Positions 42,140 through 50,833 of a stretch of DNA of 64,000 bases are shown here, piece after piece. Below the pieces are notes generated by a model, which saw only the letters and a list, made by a program, of their open reading frames with translations, was not told the origin of the DNA and did no database searches. Origin of the DNA: Sphaerisporangium rubeum (GTDB lineage Bacteria > Actinomycetota > Actinomycetes > Streptosporangiales > Streptosporangiaceae); NCBI RefSeq assembly GCF_014207705.1, contig NZ_JACHIU010000001.1:3464501-3528500 (forward strand), in the 5' to 3' direction. Numbering within the stretch: position 1 is the stretch's first letter; the number at the start of each line of letters is the position of its first letter. The translations under genes and the position numbers were made by a program.

Positions 42140-42763
42140 ATGCCCGAACGCCTGCCCCCAGATCCTCCAGAGGACGAGGAGTCCTCAGAGGACGCGTGGT
42201 ACCGCGGGATTCCGGACCAGATCACTGCGAAGGACTACGAAGATCTGCCGGAGGACTTCTGCCGCACGATCGAGGTGATCGACGGTCATGTCGTCAAGTG
42301 CGAGAGCGCTTCGGTTGTGCACAACCGCGTGGCGAGGCGGCTGGCCACGACGTTGGAGCAGGCCCGGAAGCCGGAGCCGTGCCTGGTGGTCGAGACCGAC
42401 ATCGACGTCCGGATCGCCGACGTTCCGCTCAACCTACGGCGACCCGATGTCACGGTGTTCCGCTGTCTGCCCAAGGACAGCCGCCTGTGCGCGAGGGATG
42501 CCGTACTCGTCGTCGAGATCGTCTCACTGGAGAGTTCCTTCCGCACGGACACCGTCGAAAAGAAGGCCGAGTACGCGGCGGCGGGCATTCCCACCTACCT
42601 GATCGTCTTCCTCGACCAGGCCGGTGACGAGGTGGAACTGATCGAGGAGTACCGCCTGGCGGGACGTGGCAGATACGACCTGGTCGGCCAGCACACCAAG
42701 CGCCTCTCCCTCGACGCACCCATTTCCGTCGACGTGCTGTTCGACGTGCTCACCGCACCCTGA
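42140..42763 (+). CDS. Uma2 family endonuclease-fold protein (DUF820)
   Basis: A 207-residue Uma2 (DUF820) protein with a PD-(D/E)xK-like restriction endonuclease fold. Typical parts are the ITAKDYEDLPEDFCRTIEVI opening, DIDVRIADVPLNLRRPDVTV, with the Pro-Asp motif, VLVVEIVSLESSFRTDTVEK and the Glu-x-Val, and KKAEYAAAGIPTYLIVF. The residues fitting a nuclease site are the Asp in RRPDV and the Glu and Lys in VEIVS and VEKKAEYAAAG. Function is not established; Uma2 genes are abundant in cyanobacteria and filamentous actinomycetes. It is a single gene, apparently leaderless. Confidence 0.85.
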   Translation: MPERLPPDPPEDEESSEDAWYRGIPDQITAKDYEDLPEDFCRTIEVIDGHVVKCESASVVHNRVARRLATTLEQARKPEPCLVVETDIDVRIADVPLNLRRPDVTVFRCLPKDSRLCARDAVLVVEIVSLESSFRTDTVEKKAEYAAAGIPTYLIVFLDQAGDEVELIEEYRLAGRGRYDLVGQHTKRLSLDAPISVDVLFDVLTAP

Positions 42764-42773
42764 GGCCGGTCGG

Positions 42774-43457
42774 TCAGGTGATGGCGCCGGGGGTGATGAG
42801 GCCGGTCTCGTAGGCGAGGACCACGGCCTGTACGCGGTCGCGGAGGTTGAGTTTGGTCAGGACGTTGCCGACGTGGGTCTTGACGGTGGTCTCGCTGACG
42901 ACGAGTTCGGCCGCGATCTCGGCGTTGGACATGCCGCGTGCGATGAGGCGCAGGACTTCGAGTTCGCGTTCGGTGAGGCGGCCGACCCTGGCGGGGGTGG
43001 CCTGCTGGTGGGCCGAGGGGAGGCGGGCGGCGAACTTGTCGAGGAGGCGGCGGGTGACGCTCGGGGCGACGATGGCGTCGCCGGCGGCGACGACGCGGAT
43101 GGCCTGCACGAGTTCGTCGGGAGGCACGTCCTTCAGCAGGAAGCCGCTGGCGCCGGCGCGCAGGGCCTCGACGATGTACTCGTCGAGGTCGAAGGTCGTC
43201 AGGACGAGCACTTTCGGCACGTGAGCGCCGGGGGTGGCGTCGCGGACGATGCGGCGGGTGGCGTCGATGCCGTCCACACCGGGCATGCGGATGTCCATCA
43301 GGACGACGTCGGGGAGCAGGGCCCTGGACTGGTCCATGGCGGTGGACCCGTTGCCTGCCTCGCCGACGACCGTGAGGTCGGGTTCGGCTTCCAGGATGAG
43401 GCGGAAACCGGTGCGCAGCAGCGGCTGGTCGTCCACCAGCAGCACCCTGATCGTCAT
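42774..43457 (-). CDS. NarL/LuxR-type response regulator
   Basis: A 227-residue response regulator. The receiver has the acidic pair in LLVDDQPLL, the phosphoacceptor Asp55 in VVLMDIRMPGVDGID, Thr in VLTTFDLDEYI and Lys in GFLLKDVPP. The output is a LuxR helix-turn-helix (LTERELEVLRLIARGMSNAE, then VSETTVKTHVGNVLTKLNL). It follows its cognate histidine kinase by three bases. The target genes are unknown; it ends tail to tail with the Uma2 gene with ten bases between. Confidence 0.93.
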   Translation of the reverse strand: MTIRVLLVDDQPLLRTGFRLILEAEPDLTVVGEAGNGSTAMDQSRALLPDVVLMDIRMPGVDGIDATRRIVRDATPGAHVPKVLVLTTFDLDEYIVEALRAGASGFLLKDVPPDELVQAIRVVAAGDAIVAPSVTRRLLDKFAARLPSAHQQATPARVGRLTERELEVLRLIARGMSNAEIAAELVVSETTVKTHVGNVLTKLNLRDRVQAVVLAYETGLITPGAIT

Positions 43458-43460
43458 GTG

Positions 43461-44660
43461 TCAGTCCTTGAGAGGGAAACGGGCACGGACCTCGAATCCG
43501 CCTCCCTGGCGCGGGCCGATTCGTAGGATTCCACCATAAAGGGCGACACGCTCGCGTATGCCGACCAAGCCATGACCAGGCCGGTCGCCGGGGCCGCGGG
43601 TGAACGCGCCGGGGCCGCCGCGGCCGTCGTCCTCCACGTGCACGGTCAGGCCGGACGGCTCGTGGCGTACCGTCACCCACGCGCGTGCGGCCGGCCCGGC
43701 GTGGCGCAGGCTGTTGGTCAGGGCCTCCTGCACCAGGCGGTACGCGGCCAGGTCGATGCCGGGAGGCAGCGGATGCCGGTCCCCCTCCACCCACAGCTGG
43801 GCCCGCAGGCCGGCCTCCCGCATCTGGTCGACCAGGCCAGGGAGGTCGACCATGCCGGGCTGCGGGGTCAGTTCACCGGTGTCGCCGTCGGTGCGCAGCA
43901 CGCCGACGATGCCGCGCATCTCGCGCATCGCCGTCCGGCCCATCTCCTCGATCGCGACGAGCGCGTCCTTGGCGGCCTCGGGACGGGTGTCGAGCACCTT
44001 GCGCGCCGCGGCGGCCTGCACGGTCATCACGCTCACATGGTGCGCGACCACGTCGTGCAGTTCCCGCGCGATGCGCGACCGCTCCTCGGCGCGCGCGGCC
44101 CGCGTGTCGGCGTCCCTGGCCCGTTCGAGCCGCTCGGCCCGGTCCACCAGTTCGGCCAGGTACGCACGCCGCAGCCGCACCGATCGTCCGGTCACGGTGA
44201 CGGCCACCGCCAGCACGAAGGCGAGCGCGTGCCGGGTCCAGTCCTCCATGTAGGGGGACACCCCGAGGGCCGTGGCGTACCCGAACAGGGCCACCCCCGC
44301 CGCCGCCAGGCTCAGCGCGAGGCCCCGGTAGGCCGCCACGGTGTACAGCAGGATCAGCGTCGCCAGCCCGGCGGCCCCGCCGTCGTAGTCCAGGACCGCG
44401 AGGGCCGCCTGGGGGACCGCGGCGGCGCACAGCAGCACGAACGGCCACACGCGCCGGCCGGCGACCGTCAGGCCGGTCAGCGCGATCAGCGCGATGTTCA
44501 CGGCGTCCGGCGGCCGGTACCCCTCGGCACCGAGACCGTACCGCCGGGTGACGAGGACCAGTGCCGTCGAGATCACCGTCACGAGCGCCGCCAGGGCGGA
44601 GTCACCGATCAGGGGGTGAGCTCTCCACCAGGACCGCACTTCATGAGGGCTCGTACGCAC
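43461..44660 (-). CDS. NarL-family sensor histidine kinase (HisKA_3)
   Basis: A 399-residue membrane sensor of the DesK/NreB-like group. About five to six hydrophobic segments fill residues 15-157 with almost no extracytoplasmic loop. The HisKA_3 box SRIARELHDVVAHHVSVM carries the phosphorylated His202. The ATPase end has the N box LVQEALTNSLRHAG and the G box DDGRGGPGAF, and GHGLVGIRERVALYGG. The start GTG 44660 has GAGAGG directly before it, an unusually short gap. It forms a two-component pair with the next gene. The signal is unknown. Confidence 0.92.
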   Translation of the reverse strand: MRTSPHEVRSWWRAHPLIGDSALAALVTVISTALVLVTRRYGLGAEGYRPPDAVNIALIALTGLTVAGRRVWPFVLLCAAAVPQAALAVLDYDGGAAGLATLILLYTVAAYRGLALSLAAAGVALFGYATALGVSPYMEDWTRHALAFVLAVAVTVTGRSVRLRRAYLAELVDRAERLERARDADTRAARAEERSRIARELHDVVAHHVSVMTVQAAAARKVLDTRPEAAKDALVAIEEMGRTAMREMRGIVGVLRTDGDTGELTPQPGMVDLPGLVDQMREAGLRAQLWVEGDRHPLPPGIDLAAYRLVQEALTNSLRHAGPAARAWVTVRHEPSGLTVHVEDDGRGGPGAFTRGPGDRPGHGLVGIRERVALYGGILRIGPRQGGGFEVRARFPLKD

Positions 44661-44765
44661 CCTCTCAATTTAGGTCGCTCCCCCCGATACCCACCCTTCC
44701 ACAGACGGATATGCCCCTCCTCCTCCCGGACGAGCCCACCCGCGTGACGCGACCCGGGAATGCGC

Positions 44766-45488
44766 TTACCCGGCGGGGAGCCGCAGGGTGAACGACGCCG
44801 TGCCGTGGACCTCCAGACGGCCGTCGTGGACACGGGCGAAGGCGTGCGCGACCGACAGGCCGAGGTGGCAGCCGTCGCCGGCGGTGTCCAGGCGGGTGAA
44901 GGCCTGCGCGCGTGCGGGAGATGTCCCGGCGGTCACCGTCAGGACGGCCGCCGGGCCGTCGCGGCGCACCTCGACCAGCACCGTCTCCTCGGAGCGGTTG
45001 CGCGCGCCGTCGAGCAGGGTGGCGAACACCTGACGCAGCTCTGCGGGGCAGGCGCCGGCCGTCACCCCCGGCACCAGCGCCAGGCGCACCCTGTCCCGGT
45101 CGGGCCGGCGGGAGATCTCCTGGCGGACCAGCCGGCCGAGGTCCACCTGCTCGCATGCCCCTTCGCTGGTCGTCTCGCCGATGCCCCGGAGCTCGGCCAC
45201 GGCCTCCTCCAGGCGGTCCACGGCCCGCAGGGCCCGCTTGACCAGGTCGTACAGGTCGGTCTCGCCGGGGTGCAGCTCCGCTTCCTCAAGCTCGGCGCGC
45301 AGGCCCGCGAGCGGCGTGCGCAGCCGGTGCGCGGCGTCCGTGGCGAATCGCCGCCGTTCGTCGGACGGCGCGCATTCCTGCCCTTCCGCGGGCTGGGGTG
45401 CCGCCGCCAGGACATGTGCCTGGTCCACTGGCCGGGAAACGGCCGGGGGAGTACTCGGCGCATCGTGACGCGCGGTCACGGTGGTCAT
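44766..45488 (-). CDS. Soluble histidine kinase-like protein with degenerate ATP site
   Basis: A 240-residue protein of a HisKA dimerisation domain plus HATPase-like domain, with no membrane or sensor domain. The H box is kept (FATDAAHRLRTPLAGLRAEL; His54). The N box, however, reads QVFATLLDGARNRS, with Gly where the metal-binding Asn belongs, and no DxG motif is seen before GCHLGLSVAHAFARVHDGRL. ATP binding is therefore doubtful, so it may be a scaffold or a phosphotransfer relay. ATG 45488 has GGGAG eight bases upstream. It stands alone beside the two-component pair and diverges from an XRE regulator. Confidence 0.7.
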   Translation of the reverse strand: MTTVTARHDAPSTPPAVSRPVDQAHVLAAAPQPAEGQECAPSDERRRFATDAAHRLRTPLAGLRAELEEAELHPGETDLYDLVKRALRAVDRLEEAVAELRGIGETTSEGACEQVDLGRLVRQEISRRPDRDRVRLALVPGVTAGACPAELRQVFATLLDGARNRSEETVLVEVRRDGPAAVLTVTAGTSPARAQAFTRLDTAGDGCHLGLSVAHAFARVHDGRLEVHGTASFTLRLPAG

Positions 45489-45605
45489 GGTGGCCGCTCC
45501 CTCGCTCGTCGTTTCGGGTATGACATCAAGGCAACCACCTCCCCGAGCCGTGGAAGAGGCTCTACCTCGCCCTGTTCGAGGGGGGACGGCGAGTACCACT
45601 TTTAA

Positions 45606-45658
45606 CCGTCATGAGACCTACAGATAACCGCAAAAAGGGCATGTGGCCCTCATGACGG
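45606..45658. promoter_or_regulatory. 10-bp inverted repeat at the XRE gene start
   Basis: CCGTCATGAG (45606-45615) and CTCATGACGG (45649-45658) are perfect inverted copies separated by 33 bases; the second overlaps the XRE start codon ATG 45652. A dimeric regulator could bind both, most simply the XRE protein itself. Confidence 0.45.
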
Positions 45659-46509
45659 CTTCTGCCATCACACTTGGCGATTTCCTGCGATCCCGCCGTG
45701 CACGGCTGGCGCCGGAGCACACCCCCGTCCCGGTCGTCCCGGGACGGCGCCGGGTGCCTGGCCTGCGCCGCGAGGAACTGGCACGCCTGGCCGGGGTCAG
45801 CGTCGACTACTACACCCGCCTGGAGCAGGGCCGCTGCGGTAAGATCTCGCCGGTCGTGCTCGAGGCCATCGCCCGCGCGCTGCGCCTCGACCGCATCGAG
45901 CGTGAGCACATGCGCAACCTCGCCGAACCCCGGTACTCCGGGAAGACCCTCGCGCCGCAGCGGGTGCGGCCGGAGATCTGGCAGCTCCTCGGCATGCTGG
46001 ACCGCGGGGGAGTGCCTGCCATGGTCCTCGGCCGCCGCACCGACCTGCTCGCCGTCAATCGCATGGCCCGCGCGCTCTACCATGACCTCGACCTCGTCGC
46101 ACAGCCGGCGTTCGATCGGAACATCGCGCGAGCGGCGTTCCTCGACAACCGTCTGCGGGACATGGTCCCCGACTGGGAGGAGACGGCGGCCCGGATCGCC
46201 GCCGTCCTGCGGTTCGACGCGGGCCGCTACCCGGACGACCCGCTGATGCACCGGCTCGTCCACGACCTGCTGTCCGGCAGCCCGGAGTTCGCGCGCCTGT
46301 GGGCCAGGCACGACGTCAAGCAGCTCCTCGTGGGAGTCAAGCGCCACCGCCACCCGGTGGTAGGCACGGTGATCCTGACTTATCAGTCGATGATCCTGCC
46401 GGGAGACAGCGACCAGACCCTGCTGCTGTACAGCGTGGAAGCCGGCAGCCCGTCGGAGGCGGCCCTTCACACCCTCGCCGGCCGCATGAGCCCGGCCGGC
46501 GGGTCATAG
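45652..46509 (+). CDS. XRE family regulator with MmyB-like ligand domain
   Basis: A 285-residue helix-turn-helix regulator. Residues 8-75 form the HTH: LGDFLRSRRARLAPEHTPV, then VPGLRREELARLAGVSVDYY and TRLEQGRCGKISPVVLEAIA. The C-terminal half fits the MmyB-like PAS/ligand domain (VPAMVLGRRTDLLAVNRMAR and the end YSVEAGSPSEAALHTLAG). Such proteins are numerous in actinomycetes and usually regulate a neighbouring gene. ATG 45652 is chosen; GTG 45643 would add three residues and has AAGGG very near. The stop overlaps the stop of the RecB-like gene by six bases. Confidence 0.88.
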   Translation: MTASAITLGDFLRSRRARLAPEHTPVPVVPGRRRVPGLRREELARLAGVSVDYYTRLEQGRCGKISPVVLEAIARALRLDRIEREHMRNLAEPRYSGKTLAPQRVRPEIWQLLGMLDRGGVPAMVLGRRTDLLAVNRMARALYHDLDLVAQPAFDRNIARAAFLDNRLRDMVPDWEETAARIAAVLRFDAGRYPDDPLMHRLVHDLLSGSPEFARLWARHDVKQLLVGVKRHRHPVVGTVILTYQSMILPGDSDQTLLLYSVEAGSPSEAALHTLAGRMSPAGGS

Positions 46510-47364
46510 CTCGTCGGTGGCGGCGCGGCGCGCACCCCGCACGGTGTCGCCGGGCCTGCGGTCGGGGACCGGCGGAGGAGTGCCGCCCCATTCGGGGCAG
46601 ATGGCCTGGTGGTCGCACCAGTCGCACAGCCGGCTGCGGCGCGCGCGCCACTCGCGGCTGGTGAGCGACCGCTCGATGGCCTGCCACAGCGCCTGCACCT
46701 TGCGCTCGGTGGCCCGCAGGTCGGCCTCGTCGGGGGAGTAGCGCAGCACCTCGCCGTTGCCGAGGTACATCAACTGCAGGACGCGCGGGACCTTGCCGTG
46801 CAGCCGCCACAGCACCAGCGCGTAGAACTTCATCTGGAACAGGGCCTTGGCCTCGAACTCACGGCCCGGCGCGCTGCCGGTCTTGTAGTCGACCACCCGC
46901 ACGTCACCCGACGGCGCGACGTCCAGCCGGTCGATGTACCCGCGCAGTTGCAGCCCGGAGTCGAGCACCGCCTCGACGTACACCTCACGCTGGGCCGGCT
47001 CCAGGCGCTGGGGGTCCTCCAGCGCGAAGTAACGCTCCACCATCTGGCGGGCCTGCGCCAGCCATCGCTCGCGGTCGTCGTCACCGGCGAACAACGAGGC
47101 GTACTCGGGGGTCTCGCCGAGCAAGCGCGACCACTGCGGGTCGAGCAGGGCCTGCGCCGCCGCCACGGTGCGCTCGGCCGGCGGCAGATCGTACAGCCGC
47201 TCCAGCACCGCGTGCACCAGGGTGCCGCGCACGGCGGCGGGGGAGGGCTTCTCCGGGAGGCGGTCGATCACCCGGAAGCGGTAGAGCAGAGGGCACGTCA
47301 TGTAGTCGCCGGCCCGGGAGGGGGACAGGCTGCCGACGATCGCCGGCGGCTCCGTGATGCTCAT
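46504..47364 (-). CDS. RecB-like PD-(D/E)XK nuclease with Fe-S cysteines
   Basis: A 286-residue stand-alone nuclease of the RecB/Cas4/AddB nuclease superfamily. The catalytic residues His51 (RGTLVHAVLERL), Asp145 (YIDRLDV), and Asp159 and Lys161 (VVDYKTG) are present. Four Cys, one at 24 (YMTCPLLYRF) and three at 247, 250 and 256 (LCDWCDHQAICPEW), match the 4Fe-4S staple of AddB and Cas4 nucleases. It would cut single-stranded ends in DNA repair. As I recall, the gene and the following site-2 protease are neighbours of proteasome genes in streptomycetes; no proteasome genes are in this window. No helicase domain is attached. Confidence 0.88.
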   Translation of the reverse strand: MSITEPPAIVGSLSPSRAGDYMTCPLLYRFRVIDRLPEKPSPAAVRGTLVHAVLERLYDLPPAERTVAAAQALLDPQWSRLLGETPEYASLFAGDDDRERWLAQARQMVERYFALEDPQRLEPAQREVYVEAVLDSGLQLRGYIDRLDVAPSGDVRVVDYKTGSAPGREFEAKALFQMKFYALVLWRLHGKVPRVLQLMYLGNGEVLRYSPDEADLRATERKVQALWQAIERSLTSREWRARRSRLCDWCDHQAICPEWGGTPPPVPDRRPGDTVRGARRAATDEL

Positions 47365-47469
47365 CCCCGAAACTTTAGGGCAGTGCGCCGACACTTCGCC
47401 TCGGTCCCGGACCGCTGATCACGGGCTTCCAGCGCGTAGCATCGAGCACAAGGAGGAACACACACCATC

Positions 47470-48609
47470 ATGAGCACCCAGAGCCCGCAACGGCCGGAGT
47501 CCCCGGGGCTGCGCATGGGGCGGCCGTTCGGCATCCCCGTCTACGTCTCACCCACCTGGCTGATCGTCGCGGCGTTCATCACGTACACCTTCCAGCCCAT
47601 GGTGGCCATGGAGCTGCCTGACCGGGACACCCTGGTCACCTACCTCGTGGCCTTCGTGTTCGCCGTCTTCCTGTACGTCTCGGTGCTGCTGCACGAGCTG
47701 GCGCACTGCGTGGTGGCGCGCTACTTCGGGCTGCCGGTGAAGCGCATCACGCTGTACCTGCTGGGTGGCGTCTCCGAGATCGAGCGTGAGCCCGAGACGC
47801 CGGCGCGGGAGTTCTCCGTGGCGTTCGCGGGGCCGCTGCTGTCCCTCGGGCTCGCCGCCGTGGGCTTCTTCGCCAGCGACCTGTTCCCCGTGGGGACCAT
47901 CCCGCACGTGCTGGTGTGGCAGCTGTGGATCTCCAACCTGATCGTCGGGGTGTTCAACATGCTGCCGGGCCTCCCGCTGGACGGCGGCCGCATGCTGCGC
48001 GCCGGGGTGTGGAAGCTCACTCGCGACAGCGGCAAGGGCACGCTGGCCGCCGCGTGGTTCGGCCGCGGCCTCGCCGTCGTCCTGGTCCTGTACGCGCTCG
48101 CCGCGCCGGCCATGACCGGCCAGGGCACGAGCTGGAGTCTGCTGCTGTGGTCGGTGCTGCTGGCGTCCTTCATCTGGATCGGCGCCAGCCAGTCGCTGCG
48201 GGTGGCCCGGGTGCGTGCGCGCATGCCGCAGCTCCAGGCCCGCGCGCTGGCGAGGCGCGCCATCCCCGTGACCCCCGAGGTGCCGCTGGCCGAGGCGCTG
48301 CGCCGCAGGGAGCAGGCCCAGGCGGGTGCCATGGTGGTGGTCGACCACGAGGGCGACCCCATCGCCATCGTCAACGAGGCCGCGGTGACGGCGACCCCCG
48401 AGCAGCGGCGGCCCTGGGTGACCGTCGGGTCGCTGGCCCGCACCCTGGAGCCCTCCCTGGTGCTCCCCGCCGACCTGTCCGGTGAGGCCCTGATCGACGC
48501 CATGCGAGGCGCACCGTCGGGGGAGTACCTCCTCGTGGAGCGCGACGGCGGCGGCGTCTACGGCGTGCTGGTCACCGCGGACGTCAACCGGGTGTTCAGC
48601 GGCGTCTGA
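47470..48609 (+). CDS. Site-2 protease (M50) with CBS domains
   Basis: A 379-residue intramembrane metalloprotease of the M50 family, Rip3-like. The zinc site is HELAHC (His75, Glu76, His79) in the third helix and the Asp171 motif NMLPGLPLDGGR. Six hydrophobic segments cover residues 25-250, and residues 250-379 form two CBS-like repeats that may bind an adenine nucleotide. ATG 47470 has AAGGAGG only at 13 bases upstream, unusually far. It may cleave membrane-bound regulators or anti-sigma factors, as relatives do. It diverges from the RecB-like gene. Confidence 0.9.
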   Translation: MSTQSPQRPESPGLRMGRPFGIPVYVSPTWLIVAAFITYTFQPMVAMELPDRDTLVTYLVAFVFAVFLYVSVLLHELAHCVVARYFGLPVKRITLYLLGGVSEIEREPETPAREFSVAFAGPLLSLGLAAVGFFASDLFPVGTIPHVLVWQLWISNLIVGVFNMLPGLPLDGGRMLRAGVWKLTRDSGKGTLAAAWFGRGLAVVLVLYALAAPAMTGQGTSWSLLLWSVLLASFIWIGASQSLRVARVRARMPQLQARALARRAIPVTPEVPLAEALRRREQAQAGAMVVVDHEGDPIAIVNEAAVTATPEQRRPWVTVGSLARTLEPSLVLPADLSGEALIDAMRGAPSGEYLLVERDGGGVYGVLVTADVNRVFSGV

Positions 48610-48867
48610 GCCCGATCGTCCCGGCCGATCGTCCCGGCCGGCCGGCCGCACGGCTCCGGCGGCGGCCGTATGTCACGGATCCGTAATGGCCGGGACCGGC
48701 GACTCGGCCAACTCACCGGCCGGATCAGGCGTCTGATCAGTGGCACATGCGCCGGGGGCGGGACGCGGGGGAGAGTTCGGGCTCTTTGTCCCACTCGTCA
48801 GCGGCGCGTGCCGAGACTACTGTTCCGATCACGCCGATCACGGCTTCGCAGAGTAGGAACGTTCGCA

Positions 48868-50403
48868 TTGGCCACGCCACAAACACCCCCGGCGCACGGC
48901 GACCTGACGCCGGAGCTGCTGGCCGCCCCGCAGTGGACCGACCAGATGGTCGCCGCGGCCGGAATCCCGATCTACGACATCCCCTTCCTGACCATCGGCG
49001 GGGGCATCGGATCGTTCGTCACGCTGGACTACCTGAGGATCTACGGGGTACCGACCTCGCAGATGCGGGTCGTCTCCAACATCGACCACCCCTGGCAGAC
49101 CTACGAGTTCCTCACGAGGTGCTCGCAGATCCCGAGACATGAGCGCATCCGCTCCGACTCCGCCTCCAGGCCCGACAACCTCTGGGGCTTCCCGTCGTAC
49201 GGGCTGGAGGAGGCCTGGCGGGAGAAGAAGATCTCCTACCTCTGGCAGCTGCTCACCGAGCCCATACTCAACGACTACTGGACGCCACGGGCCGGCACGG
49301 TGTTCCAGAACCTCGAACGTGAGGCACGGCGCATCAACTACTGGGACATGCTGGTCAAGGGTCAGGTCCGCATGGTGCGCCGCAGGCAAGGTGGCGGCTA
49401 CTTCACGGTGGTGACGCCGCCGGAAGGCGCGGCGGCCACCAAGCGCATCGTGTTCCGTTCGCGCTTCACGCACATCGCCATCGGCTACCCCGGCCTTAAG
49501 TTCCTGCCCGACCTGCAGGAGTTCCGCCAGAAGTACGGCGACTACCAGCACGTCGTCAACGCCTACGAGCCGCACGAGCAGGTCTACGAGTTCCTGAAGA
49601 CCCGGCCGGGCACCGTCGTGATCCGCGGCGGCGGCATCGTCGCGTCCCGGGTCCTGCAGCGGCTCTTCGACGACCGTGAGCGGTTCGGCCTGCGGACGCA
49701 GATCATCCACATCTTCCGCACGTTCGTCAGCGGGTCGCACGGCCCGCACATCTGGATGCGGCGCCGCGGCGGCGACGGCTGGGCCTACCAGGGCTTCAAC
49801 TACCCCAAGTCGGTGTGGGGAGGGCAGCTCAAGGCCGAGATGCGCCGGCTGGAGGGCGCCGACCGCGCCAAGAAATACAAGGAGATGGGGGGCACCAACA
49901 CCCCCAGGCGGCGGCGCTGGCAGGAGCAGATGCGCGCCGGCCGCGGCGGCGGCTATTACCACGCCGTGCAGGGTGTCGTGGAGAAGGTCGAGCCCACCGC
50001 GGACGGCAAGCTGCTGAGCCATGTGCGCAGCGGCGACGGCACCATCCGTGAGCCGGTGTCGGACTACATCATCGACTGCACGGGCCTTGAGGCCGACATC
50101 GCCGAGCACCGGATCTTCGACGATCTGCTGAAGCACGGCGGCGCCTACCGCAACCCGGTGGGCCGGCTGGAGGTCGAGCGGCACTTCGAGATCAAGGGAA
50201 CGGCCAGCGGCGACGGAGCGCTGTACGCGTCGGGCTCGGCCACGCTCGGCGGCTACTTCCCCGGTGTGGACACCTTCCTCGGCCTGCAGATCGCCGCGCA
50301 GGAGATCGCCGACGACCTGGCGAGGCGCGGCTTCTGCCGGGCCATGGGGCCGGCGCGCTCCACGTCCCAGTGGCTCAAGTGGGCTCGCAACAAGCCCGTC
50401 TAA
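48868..50403 (+). CDS. FAD/NAD(P)-binding oxidoreductase-like protein
   Basis: A 511-residue protein with two Rossmann motifs, LTIGGGIGSFVTLDYL (residues 42-57) and VVIRGGGIVASRVLQRLF (about 250), the second suggesting an NAD(P) domain within an FAD fold. The end contains YASGSATLGGYFPGVDTFLG, which resembles the terminal FAD-binding motif of flavin monooxygenase-like enzymes. I do not recognise the substrate. The start TTG 48868 has AGGA nine bases upstream. It begins a three-gene operon with a four-helix membrane protein and an FHA protein. The distinctive middle (RMRRRGGDGWAYQGFNYPKS-like stretch) has no match I know. Confidence 0.65.
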   Translation: MATPQTPPAHGDLTPELLAAPQWTDQMVAAAGIPIYDIPFLTIGGGIGSFVTLDYLRIYGVPTSQMRVVSNIDHPWQTYEFLTRCSQIPRHERIRSDSASRPDNLWGFPSYGLEEAWREKKISYLWQLLTEPILNDYWTPRAGTVFQNLEREARRINYWDMLVKGQVRMVRRRQGGGYFTVVTPPEGAAATKRIVFRSRFTHIAIGYPGLKFLPDLQEFRQKYGDYQHVVNAYEPHEQVYEFLKTRPGTVVIRGGGIVASRVLQRLFDDRERFGLRTQIIHIFRTFVSGSHGPHIWMRRRGGDGWAYQGFNYPKSVWGGQLKAEMRRLEGADRAKKYKEMGGTNTPRRRRWQEQMRAGRGGGYYHAVQGVVEKVEPTADGKLLSHVRSGDGTIREPVSDYIIDCTGLEADIAEHRIFDDLLKHGGAYRNPVGRLEVERHFEIKGTASGDGALYASGSATLGGYFPGVDTFLGLQIAAQEIADDLARRGFCRAMGPARSTSQWLKWARNKPV

Positions 50404-50413
50404 GGAGACGACC

Positions 50414-50833
50414 GTGGTCCCGACCCTGTTCGGCCGCATCCAGACGCGGCTTTTCCTGCTCGCCACCGTCGGCGTGCTGGTCACCCTGATCATCGTTCCG
50501 CTGCTCGGCGCGGACCTCGGCACGGGCCTGCTGGTCGTGCTGCTGGTCGGCGTGCTCGGCGTGGGGTGGGAGTTCCTCTATCACTTCCTCATGCAGTTCC
50601 GGTGGGAGAAGGACTGGCCGACGTCGTTCGGATTGCTGACGCTTGTGCCGGAAGGACTTCTGCTGTTCTTTTTGCTACGGTCCGGTGCCATCGGCATCAT
50701 CGATCCGGCCCCGCCCGCCTCCGTGTTCTGGACACAGTTCATCCTGGTCTGGATCGCCGTGTGGCTCGTGGCCAACGGCCCCATGCGGGTGCCGTTCATC
50801 CGGTGGCGGTTCCGTGGAGGGAGAGTTCTGTGA
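50414..50833 (+). CDS. Four-helix membrane protein, unknown
   Basis: A 139-residue protein with four predicted membrane helices: FLLATVGVLVTLIIVPLLG, LLVVLLVGVLGVGWEFLYHF, FGLLTLVPEGLLLFFLLR and FILVWIAVWLVANGPM. The loops are short, and a Trp/Arg-rich stretch (FLMQFRWEKDWPTS) follows helix 2. I do not recognise the family. GTG 50414 has AAGGAG six bases upstream, and the previous stop is ten bases before. The stop overlaps the FHA gene start (GTGA). Conserved spacing and overlap suggest that the three products form one complex. Confidence 0.7.
   Translation: MVPTLFGRIQTRLFLLATVGVLVTLIIVPLLGADLGTGLLVVLLVGVLGVGWEFLYHFLMQFRWEKDWPTSFGLLTLVPEGLLLFFLLRSGAIGIIDPAPPASVFWTQFILVWIAVWLVANGPMRVPFIRWRFRGGRVL

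Noticed and set aside
42774-43460. Response regulator as nitrate regulator NarL
   Set aside because: Only the NarL-type family is visible; it lies about 15 kb from the nir genes with no shared site.
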